In this document: piece after piece, positions 47,350 through 55,900 of the stretch
Numbering within the stretch: the first letter of the stretch is position 1
Layout: each line of letters begins with the position of its first letter
Assembly: GCF_017431965.1 (NCBI RefSeq)
Contig: NZ_JAFRKB010000039.1
Location: 86,449-150,448, forward strand
Length of the DNA: 64,000 nt
Source: Methanobrevibacter sp.
GTDB lineage: Archaea > Methanobacteriota > Methanobacteria > Methanobacteriales > Methanobacteriaceae
Reading direction: 5' to 3'
Notes under the pieces: generated by a model
Told to the model about the DNA's origin: nothing
Database searches by the model: none
Seen by the model: only the letters and a program-made list of their open reading frames with translations
Translations under genes and position numbers: made by a program

Positions 47350-48127
47350 CTTAACATATTTCAATCACTTGATTAAATCTAATTTCAAATTCCTATTGGC
47401 ATTTACTTTTGTGCTTTGCGCCTTTTTAATTGTAATATGCAATGTTTTCACACCAGAGACAATTAGCGGAATAAGCGACACCACAAAAGGAACAATTGCT
47501 TCAAATATTTTAACAGGCAATGGGTCCTTGGTCAATTTCCTGTCAAATTCATTCTATGCCCTTATGGCAATTTTTTTCCCAATGGTTTATTCCATTTTCG
47601 TTGCCAATAGGATGATAGCGGAAAAGGTAGATTCCGGAAGTATGGCGAGTTTTTTATCCACTCCGGTGAGTCGGAATACAATTACTGTTACAAGTGCAGT
47701 ATATCTGATTTTATCTTTAATTGTAATGTGGGGGATTGCATCAATAGTTGGTATTATGGCGGCCAATACTTTTCAGCCGGATGCATTGGATGTGGATACA
47801 TTTTTAATGCTTAATGTGGGTGTTTTTTTATATCATTTTGCTATAAGTTCAATTTGCTTCTGTTCCTCCTGCATATTCAACACCTCTAAAAATTCACTGT
47901 TGATAGGTGGTGGGTTACCTCTGATGTTTTTTGTAATCAGTTTATTGATGAAGCTTTCAGACTCTTTGGAGTTTCTTGAATATTTTACATTAAATTCATT
48001 GTTTGATCCGGTTAATATATTGAATAACAGCGGATATTGTCAGGAATTTATGATAATGGCTGCAATAGGCATAATATTATATGTTATTGGAATTGTATGG
48101 TTTGAAAGGAAAGATTTGCCGTTATAA
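47342..48127 (+). CDS. ABC-2 type permease
   Basis: 261 aa from ATG 47342 (GAGGATGATG upstream); ATG 47327 is an in-frame alternative. Six helices in ABC-2 arrangement, with an extracellular loop after helix 1 (PETISGISDTTKG) and the cytoplasmic MIAEKVDSGSMASFLSTPVSRN segment diagnostic of this family. Exports an unknown drug, lipid or peptide. ATP-binding partner is directly upstream. Confidence 0.88.
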   Translation: MFSLTYFNHLIKSNFKFLLAFTFVLCAFLIVICNVFTPETISGISDTTKGTIASNILTGNGSLVNFLSNSFYALMAIFFPMVYSIFVANRMIAEKVDSGSMASFLSTPVSRNTITVTSAVYLILSLIVMWGIASIVGIMAANTFQPDALDVDTFLMLNVGVFLYHFAISSICFCSSCIFNTSKNSLLIGGGLPLMFFVISLLMKLSDSLEFLEYFTLNSLFDPVNILNNSGYCQEFMIMAAIGIILYVIGIVWFERKDLPL

Positions 48128-48245
48128 CTGATGATGGAAAAAATATAATATTCAATTGGTTCTATTTTTTTATTATCATATTGGCTGATTAACAGTATCT
48201 TAATATGCTAAAAATTATCATATAAACAATTAATCACTTACTAAC

Positions 48246-48293
48246 CTGTTAAACAGAAGGTGGGTTACTCTTAACAGGCCATGAATATTAATT
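48246..48293 (+). repeat. Right copy of 48-bp direct repeat (partial rnpB)
   Basis: Isolated copy of the last 45 nt of RNase P RNA plus 3 nt, 2,002 bp downstream of the intact gene, with no other rnpB sequence before it. Together with 46244-46291 it brackets the ABC transporter. Confidence 0.9.
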
Positions 48294-48299
48294 ATTTTT

Positions 48300-48551
48300 T
48301 TAAAATCTTTTAAAAACTTGTAATTTTTGTGATTTATCGTGGCAACTATTCGGATTTTGTAAGCAATCAGAAGTTCTTGCAGGTTCAAATCGGCTGCAGC
48401 TATCCGTTGGATTAGTGTGCCCATTACCTAAACGACAAATGACTCCCTCTGCAGCACCTTTTAATTGTATATTGGCTTGCCAATGCACACAATTAAGACA
48501 AACTCTGTCCGGATTCAATTCTGAAATATTAATTCCATCAATTTGATAGAT
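48300..48551 (-). CDS. Small Cys-rich protein
   Basis: 83 aa from the proposed ATC start at 48551 (87 aa from TTG 48563). GGTGGTT lies 6 nt before ATC, the same spacing and sequence that precede the ATG of rps27e. Cysteines: VCLNCVHW, GVICRLGNGH, SCSRF, DCLQNPNSC. The CxxC and spaced Cys suggest a zinc or FeS fold; GxxCxxGxxxxxxxxxC resembles small metal-binding modules. No family assigned. It is next to the ferredoxin-NapH-like gene on the same strand, downstream. Confidence 0.65.
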   Translation of the reverse strand: MYQIDGINISELNPDRVCLNCVHWQANIQLKGAAEGVICRLGNGHTNPTDSCSRFEPARTSDCLQNPNSCHDKSQKLQVFKRF

Positions 48552-48612
48552 TTTAACCACCAAAATTTTTTTCTAATTAATTTTATTTTCATTAGGCATT
48601 TAAAATTTTTTT

Positions 48613-49395
48613 TTACTCATTTTTAATCTTATTTTCTATTTTACACATTGCCTGTGTCATTGTTCCCATAGGACAATACACACACCATGATCTTGGCTTG
48701 AAGAGAAGCATGGTCAGCAATCCCAATATTGTTGAGGTTAGCATGACGCTGTAAAATCCAAACGCGAATTGTGAAACCCATGGAGCTATTACATTTCCAT
48801 GATATGCCCAGTTCCAAGGCACATTAACGGTCCATAAAAGAGTAATCGCCTGTGTGAGTGATTTGGCACCTGCAAATACAAGATATGTGTTCCAAAGCAT
48901 TACAAAAAACATTGCAAAGAAGAATATCAGAAATCCATATCTGAAGGCTTTAGAATACATCCATTTTGGAACGTCCCTTTTTCTGGATAGGCCTAAGCGA
49001 CCACCGAGCAATCCCAAAAGCTGGCCTCTGTCACAATAGCGATTGCAAAATCCTTTGTTTCCTTTGATGATGGCAAATAGCAGTGGTGTTATAAAGCAGA
49101 TCATTCCCAGCCATGCGAATATGATGTTGAAAAATCCGAGTGTGAAGTATACGATTGTAAAAATCCAAAGGTAGTCATACCATTTTTTGAATTTTATCTT
49201 ATTTTCTTTTTTAGCATGATTTCCTTCAATAACTGATGATGGACATTCTATAACGCATTTTCCACATTCTGCGCATAATTTCTCATCAATTATTGCATAC
49301 ATTCCATTTTTAACTTCAATGGCACCTTTTGGACATACCTTAAGGCAGCATCCGCAGGATACACAGAAGCCCGCATCAACAGTCGCTTTCACCAT
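48613..49395 (-). CDS. Ferredoxin domain fused to NapH-like membrane protein
   Basis: 260 aa. N-terminal two-cluster ferredoxin (CVSCGCCLKVCP, CAECGKCVIECP) then a four-to-five-helix domain with Cys motifs at membrane faces (GFCNRYCDRGQLLGLLGG, SWCVYCPMGTMTQ), as in NapH/PcyH quinol or electron-transfer proteins. Likely moves electrons across or at the membrane; the partner is unknown. GGTG site 5 nt before ATG. A GTTTACTTGTAAAC palindrome lies upstream. Confidence 0.8.
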   Translation of the reverse strand: MVKATVDAGFCVSCGCCLKVCPKGAIEVKNGMYAIIDEKLCAECGKCVIECPSSVIEGNHAKKENKIKFKKWYDYLWIFTIVYFTLGFFNIIFAWLGMICFITPLLFAIIKGNKGFCNRYCDRGQLLGLLGGRLGLSRKRDVPKWMYSKAFRYGFLIFFFAMFFVMLWNTYLVFAGAKSLTQAITLLWTVNVPWNWAYHGNVIAPWVSQFAFGFYSVMLTSTILGLLTMLLFKPRSWCVYCPMGTMTQAMCKIENKIKNE

Positions 49396-49432
49396 ATATT
49401 CACCATTCTGAAAATTTGTTATATAATATATT

Positions 49433-49446
49433 GTTTACTTGTAAAC
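49433..49446. promoter_or_regulatory. Palindrome GTTTACTTGTAAAC upstream of the ferredoxin-NapH gene
   Basis: 6-bp inverted repeat with TT spacer, adjacent to an AT-rich TATA region for the minus-strand gene at 49395. A one-base variant occurs at 57901-57914 before an adhesin gene. Confidence 0.35.
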
Positions 49447-49515
49447 TATTTAAATATTATAATTGAAAATATTTTTTAGTATATATTATACAGAAAAAAA
49501 GAAGAAAAAATCCAA

Positions 49516-50205
49516 TTATCGTCTGATAATCGGAATGCTTAATGTTAATAGGGAAGCTAAAATCAAAAGAATAGGATTTCCTGTTTCATGCATAGGTTTT
49601 TCAAATCCAGATTCATCCGAATCTCTATCCAATACGTCAATCTCTTCCTCTTCAAATGTTTCATTGTTGAGATTTGTAGTATCGCTAGTAATATAAGCCT
49701 CGTTTACCTTTTCACCTACAGTCAATGCCTGTGTGGTTATAAATAACTTCACAATGCCGTTTTCAATGGTCAGATTGCCGATATCCCAGATGCCAGTATT
49801 CGGATCGAATGTTCCTTTTGTGGCGGTGTGTTTGATGTATTTCAAACCATCCGGCAATTTATCGTGGATTTTAACGTTCTTTGCCTCGTCAGGACCGTAG
49901 TTCACTGCTTCTAAAATCCAGGTAACGTAATCGCCAACATAGATGTTTTCCTTATCGGCGTCGTTGTCCAGCACAAGAAAAGCGCCTGTTGAGTTTTGGC
50001 TTGCGTTACTGTCTGAAGCAGGTTCTGCAGAATCGGATGCAGACAATACTTCTTGTTGATCTGCAGGTGTTGCAATTTCCAATTCCAATGTATTTATCTC
50101 TCCATCATCAATTTCCTGAGCGTTAATGGCGCCCATTGATGAGATGAAAATAAACGCAATCAATAGAATTAGAACAGTTCTATTTTTAATGGATTCAACC
50201 CCCAT
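49516..50205 (-). CDS. Secreted DUF11-domain protein with C-terminal anchor
   Basis: 229 aa. Signal peptide to about residue 29 (ISSMGAINA-QE), Ser/Asp-rich stretch, one DUF11 beta-sandwich (YVGDYVTWILEAVNYGPDEA, VKIHDKLPDGLKYI) and a C-terminal TGNPILLILASLLTLSIPIIRR anchor. ATG 50205 is coupled to the preceding gene by TAATG; a GGGGGTT site 6-8 nt before ATT 50190 would support a start at MKNRTVLILL instead. Surface display is inferred. Confidence 0.75.
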   Translation of the reverse strand: MGVESIKNRTVLILLIAFIFISSMGAINAQEIDDGEINTLELEIATPADQQEVLSASDSAEPASDSNASQNSTGAFLVLDNDADKENIYVGDYVTWILEAVNYGPDEAKNVKIHDKLPDGLKYIKHTATKGTFDPNTGIWDIGNLTIENGIVKLFITTQALTVGEKVNEAYITSDTTNLNNETFEEEEIDVLDRDSDESGFEKPMHETGNPILLILASLLTLSIPIIRR

Positions 50206-50672
50206 TAGAATGCAATTGCGGTTAGATTATTGTCTTTGTTAAATTCAGTTAATTGTGACATCAATTTGCTGGTGTCATTGCTGTTTTTACTCCAGAAAAC
50301 AATAACAAACTTTTCATTGTCAACTTCAACAACTTCCACAACACCGTAGCTGCCATGGTCGGAATCTGTGAAATTGGCGGTATTGTCTGAATTCTTGTTT
50401 ATCTGATAATCATCATCAGCAACCAGATAATCATTGCCGTCATCCATAATAATTCCGTCTATTGCATCATCATTTTCATCATCAACTGCATCAAGATATT
50501 TGAAAATACCGATACCTGATGCTTTTGCATTGTCAAAATAGACTTTACAGTCAGTATTGTTGAAAGTTGAGTTGTATAATTTATCATCTACCTTAAAATC
50601 ATCTAAATTGGCTGCATAAGCAGAACCAATCAAAAGTGTAGAAATGATTAAGACTAAAAGCAATTTCTTCAT
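50205..50672 (-). CDS. Small secreted protein
   Basis: 155 aa from ATG 50672 (AGGAGGT just upstream). Signal peptide KKLLLVLIISTLLIGSAYAA, then a mature acidic domain rich in Asp/Asn with alternating beta strands (EKFVIVFWSKNSNDTS). One Cys. Common hypothetical in Methanobrevibacter-type genomes by composition; not assigned. Coupled by TAATG to the DUF11 gene, so the two are probably a secreted pair. Confidence 0.7.
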   Translation of the reverse strand: MKKLLLVLIISTLLIGSAYAANLDDFKVDDKLYNSTFNNTDCKVYFDNAKASGIGIFKYLDAVDDENDDAIDGIIMDDGNDYLVADDDYQINKNSDNTANFTDSDHGSYGVVEVVEVDNEKFVIVFWSKNSNDTSKLMSQLTEFNKDNNLTAIAF

Positions 50673-50890
50673 TTTCAACCTCCTTCGGTTATTTTAAAAA
50701 ATTCAACAAAATTTATTGTTATTTTTATTTATCTATAAACCTTATTTAAAAATTATTGTTTATTTGGTGTTTTATTAAAAATTATATAGGTGTCAAGTTC
50801 CATTGATAATGATGCAACGTGCAATTCAATATTGGCCCTGATGGTTATTTTAATTTCAATTTTTACAGGTAGCTATTTTCTAATTTAAAA

Positions 50891-51871
50891 CTAGTAATTC
50901 AATATTTTCAAATAATCTTCAATTAAATCGTATAGCTCTTCTTTTGTAGTGGTTTTGAATAGTTTAGGTTTGATTTCAACGCTTCTGTACAATCCCTTTA
51001 AGTAATATGCGGCATGAACTCTCATCTTGGAGATTGCCACCTTTTCAGGCTTTTTTTCAAAAAGCAGTTCCGTGTGTTTTTTTATCATTTCAAGTCGTTC
51101 TTCTTTTGTTACTTTTTGTGGTGTTGTTCCATCTTCCAAATACTCAACGCATTGCTTTATCAGCCAGGGATTGCCTAAGGTTGCCCTGCCGATCATCACC
51201 GCATCACATGATGTTTCATCAAGCATCCTTTCTGCATCATAACATGTTCTGATGTCTCCGTTTCCTATGACTGGTATTGAAACTTCATTTTTCACATCCC
51301 GAATTATCGACCAGTCCGCATCAACGCAGTAGCTCTGCTCTTTGGTGCGGGGGTGTACGGTTATGGCTGATGCCCCTGCATCCTCAATAAGCTTTGCAAT
51401 CTCTAAAGCATTAATGTTATCATTATCCCATCCGCTTCTGATTTTGACTGTAACAGGTATTGGGACGGAGTCCACAACTTCGCACACGATATCATATGCC
51501 TTATCTGGGTCTTTTAAAAGGGCACTTCCAGCTTGGCCTTTTATTGCCACTTTCCGCACGGGACATCCCATATTTATGTCGATGATGTCCGGTTTCATAT
51601 TCTCATAAATATAAATGGCTGCCCGGCTCATTGTTTCGGCAGTTGATCCAAAAATCTGTTGGGAAATTGGCCTTTCATAGTCTGTCATCTCCAGCATGTC
51701 CTGAGTTCGAGTATTGTCATATATGATGCCTCTATCCGAAACCATTTCGGTTTCAATGAGTCCACACCCCATTGATTTAGCAATTGTTCTAAATGGGGAA
51801 TCGCATATTCCTGCCATTGGTGCTAAAACAACTTGATTGTCTATTTCAACATCGCCAATTTTCCATTTCAT
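50891..51871 (-). CDS. dusB: tRNA-dihydrouridine synthase, DusB type
   Basis: 326 aa. VVLAPMAGICDSPFRTIA, QIFGSTAETM, IIDINMGCPVRKV (catalytic Cys), TVKIRSGWD and VIGNGDIRT, MIGRATLGNPWL FMN-binding loops; C-terminal helical domain. Reduces uridine in the tRNA D loop. The sequence is of bacterial DusB style rather than the usual archaeal Dus, suggesting acquisition from gut Firmicutes (inference). Confidence 0.9.
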   Translation of the reverse strand: MKWKIGDVEIDNQVVLAPMAGICDSPFRTIAKSMGCGLIETEMVSDRGIIYDNTRTQDMLEMTDYERPISQQIFGSTAETMSRAAIYIYENMKPDIIDINMGCPVRKVAIKGQAGSALLKDPDKAYDIVCEVVDSVPIPVTVKIRSGWDNDNINALEIAKLIEDAGASAITVHPRTKEQSYCVDADWSIIRDVKNEVSIPVIGNGDIRTCYDAERMLDETSCDAVMIGRATLGNPWLIKQCVEYLEDGTTPQKVTKEERLEMIKKHTELLFEKKPEKVAISKMRVHAAYYLKGLYRSVEIKPKLFKTTTKEELYDLIEDYLKILNY

Positions 51872-51954
51872 AAAATCACTTATCTGATATAATATATTAT
51901 ATTATAAAATTAATTAAAGTAATTTCGCAAGGAAAAATAAAAAAAGTAGGAATA

Positions 51955-52806
51955 TTATTTATTGAATATTCCATTGAGTAAATTTTTCAAAGAGTCGCTT
52001 CCGGTTGTGTTGTTTAAAACTCCGGAAACTTTAGTTTCATAATTGTTGACATCGCCTTGAACGTTTTGAATTTGCTCTATACTGGTTGCAAGGTTTTCAA
52101 TATCATTGTTTGTCAAATTGATGTTGTTGTTTACAGTATAGTTGTAAATGATGTTTACAATGACTTGGTGATCTGTAGTATTGTTTTCTTTAACTACTTC
52201 TTTTACATCATCTACCAATTTGGATAGTTCATCAGCGCTAACGTTTGAGTTTTCAACAATTTCTGCCTGTGTATAGATTTCATTGTTAGCGGCTTCTTTT
52301 ACTGTTTCAGGGATTTCAACATTTGTTGCCACTTCGTAACAGTTCATGATTCCTGCAAGAGCTGATTCTCCGGTAGCTGATACAGGGCTTGTTACATATA
52401 CGTGTCCGCTGGTAATTCCAACGGATTTCAATGCAGATATGTACATGTCTCCAGTTATGGTGGTAATTTTTGATTTGTCAACACTTACTTGAAGCTTGCT
52501 GTTATCGTTTAAGTCAACAAGTGCTGATGAAAATATTTGACTTGAAGAGTAAGTTTTTCCAGTTATTGAACTTGAAATTTTATTAACGTCATTAGCTGTG
52601 ATTATTTTTTCGGTCGCAGAGCTTAAATCCAAGTTGCTTTGACTTTTGAAAAATGAATCAACATCAGCTTTGTAGTTTGAATTCGCATGAGTTGTCTCAC
52701 CATAGGTTATTACAACTGAATTGGCTTCACCTGAAAAACCTGCTGGTATAACCATACCTATCATGATTATGGATAAAATAACTATACCAATAGTTGTCTT
52801 ACGCAT
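51955..52806 (-). CDS. Secreted DUF1002-family protein
   Basis: 283 aa. Signal peptide (KTTIGIVILSIIMIGMVIPAG) then DUF1002 hallmarks: VVITYGETTHANSNYKADVD, SSAIITGKTYSSSQIFSSAL-like strands and GITSGHVYVTSPVSATGESALAGIM. In Bacilli the family (YpuA) is extracytoplasmic with no known role. GAGGTGAT site. Divergent from the CobN-like gene across a 184-nt shared promoter region. Confidence 0.8.
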   Translation of the reverse strand: MRKTTIGIVILSIIMIGMVIPAGFSGEANSVVITYGETTHANSNYKADVDSFFKSQSNLDLSSATEKIITANDVNKISSSITGKTYSSSQIFSSALVDLNDNSKLQVSVDKSKITTITGDMYISALKSVGITSGHVYVTSPVSATGESALAGIMNCYEVATNVEIPETVKEAANNEIYTQAEIVENSNVSADELSKLVDDVKEVVKENNTTDHQVIVNIIYNYTVNNNINLTNNDIENLATSIEQIQNVQGDVNNYETKVSGVLNNTTGSDSLKNLLNGIFNK

Positions 52807-52990
52807 ATTATCACCTCTTTATAATAGCACACTTTATTTATCCGATTTAGTATTTAAAGTTATCCTTTAAATAATTGAAATTTAATAAATTTCTGTTAAA
52901 TTTAGTTAATTTTATATGTAGTCAAGTTTAATTTAAATCATATAATAAATTCTCCTGTTTATTATAACAACATGAAAAGGAGGTGAAAAT

Positions 52991-55900
52991 ACGAAAAAGT
53001 TAGATAAAAGGTTGTTAATTGTATTGATTTTATCGATATTAATTATGTTTTCATTAAGCACAGCTTTTGCTGAGGATAGTGGGGCAGTATCAAGCAATAT
53101 GACTAGCTCTGCAGATGCAGTCATGCTTCAGAATGTGTCTTTACTTCAATCTTCTCAAGCAAAGGAATCCTTATTATCCGCAACGAATAATGCAATCGAA
53201 ATTAATGTTATTCATCACTACGATGAGACAGCTAATACTTGGGACGAAGATGGTTATGAGTTACCTAACGCTACCATTGAGCTTTATGACTCAGATGATA
53301 ATCTTATTTCAACTCATAAAACAGATGAGTGGGGTGAGGTCGTAATTGATAATTTAAATCCGGGTAAATATTATGTTGTAGCTCGATATGCTGATTTTGA
53401 ACCTCAAAAATCTGAAATTTTAGATTTCACTCAGGATTCAGGCACTTTCAGCGGCCAATTTGATTTTATTCCGGATATTTTTCTCTTGGTAGACTATGGG
53501 TCTCACAAGGAAAAACTTGGAGTTTTGATGAACTTATCTAAACGTGTTGCATTTATAAGCACTATGGACTATGACGAATCACGCGAATGGTTGGCGGAAT
53601 ATGCGAGGTTTATTCATATTGATATGTTTGCAGAGGGATCTTATTCAGTTTTTACTGCTGATAAATTGAGAAAACTATTAAAGGACTCTCCGGCTAATTA
53701 CAATTATAATGTCGCATATACTTTTGGAGTTTATAGTGAGAGTATAAAGGAAAATATTGGAATACATATTGTTGGTGCAAATCCAAATAATAACACTTAT
53801 CATACTATAGAAAATACTTATGTCGGTTCTTATTTCCAGGCTGAGGATATAGAGGCATCTGATGTATTAATCAATAACATGAAAAATTATCTGAAATATA
53901 TTTACTATTTGATTAATCCATCTGAATATGAAAATCCGACTCTCAATGTGTCTAATGCTCCGCAGATGGGTCCGGAATCTGGATTTTACCATCCGGATTT
54001 AGGTATTTTCACCATTTATCCGGAAGGGGATTTAATCAATAAATGGATTTTAAATAATCCCGGTTATGACTGTGACGGAATCGGAAGTTTGAATTGGATG
54101 ATTCAAGACTATTCAAGATGGTTCAATGACATTTTGGATCCGACTACATTATTTAAACAGTTTGAAGACAATTTCACAGCCAAATTTAATCCTGATAAAA
54201 AGTTCATAGCTATCGCTACTTACTATTGTGGTGGAGATGTGGTAGATTCATTAATTAGAGGCTATGAGGCATATGGAAGGCCTGCATTTAACATTTTTAA
54301 ATTCTCTACAGACCCTTCCATGTCATCTATAATAAATAGAATCAATAAAGTTTCAAAAGTTGGAATTTCCGCTATTACTTCATTATATAGTTGGTCTTTA
54401 AGTTATGCTAACGGTTCTGCAGAACCTGATTTATCCGAAATAGATTTGGAAGTTCTTAAAGGTGTTAATGAGATTTCAAAATATAGTTATGAGAGTGAAT
54501 TGGGTCCGCAAATAGAGTGGACATATGCAGTAACATATCCAAGTTTTGAAGGTGTATTCGGCCCGGTTATCCTATCTTATCTTGATGAGGAAAACAAGGT
54601 TCAGGTAATCCAAACCGGTGTAGATAAGATGGTTAAATTAAGTTGCGGATGGGCTGATTTAAAAGACATGAATAATTCTGATAAAACAATAGCAATTGTT
54701 CTTTACAATTATCCTCCAGGTAAGGCTGAAATCGGTGCATCCTATTTGGACGTAATCCAAAGTACCTATGATTTGATTCTTAAATTATATGAAGAGGGAT
54801 ACACCGTCTGCAATATCAGTGAAGTGATGAACATCACAGAATTTGCAAGGTTAATCTTCAACAGCGGTAATAAGGGATCCTGGGCAGGCGGTTTGCTTGA
54901 CCAATTTGTCCAAGACAATAAGGAAGAACTGATTAAGCATCATCAATTGATTTCAATCGATGATTTTAATAAGCTAGTTAAAGATTTGCCTGAAGACTTA
55001 CGTTTTGAGATGGCAAACCAGTGGGGTGCCGGTTTAGGTAAATCCATGGTTTACACAGACACTGATGACAACAACAAAAAATATCTTGTAATTCCTGGAT
55101 TCTGGCTAGGCAATATTTTCGTCACTTTCCAACCAAGTAGAGGATGGGAAGAAGCGGATATTGAGGAAGTCATTCAAAATTACCATGATTTAAAATTGCC
55201 TCCTCATCAACAGTATGTTGCATTTTATGAATGGATGGACAAGATTACTCATGCCAATGCAATCGTCAGTATGGGAACTCACGGAACTTTGGAATGGCTT
55301 CCTGGTAAAAATATCGGTGTCGGTTCAGGGGACTGGTCATTTGAATTGACATTGACTCCGACATTATATCCTTATATTGTATCCAACCCTGGTGAAGCAA
55401 TGGTTGCAAGGGATAGAAGTGCTTCAATGTTGATTACACATATGACTCCAGCTATGGTTTCATCTGGCTTGTATGGTAATTATACTGTATTGAATAATTA
55501 CATTACATATTATAAGGACCAGATTAAGCTTAATGTCACATCCAATGCAGATGTCTATAAGGAAAAAATCATAGATTTGGCTCCACAATTAGGTTTTAGA
55601 AATTATACAACTAACGAATCCTTTGATGATTGGCTTGATGATTTGCACCTTTACCTAGAAGGCATGGGTGATGATTTCATGACCTACGGTTTGCATACTT
55701 TGGGTAAAATATTGGCCGATGAGGAACTAGCTGAAGAAGTAATTACCGTAACAACTTCACAAACAAAAATCTACAATCATATCATGGAGTTCTTATATCC
55801 TGAACTAAAAGGTAAGGATTACTATAATGATATTCAAAACGATTTAGGATATCTTGATGAGCATCATGCGATTAAGGAATTTTTAAGTGAATATATCGGT

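Noticed and set aside
46292..48245. Complete mobile element between the rnpB repeats
   Set aside because: No integrase, transposase or terminal inverted repeats; reported only as a possible element footprint.
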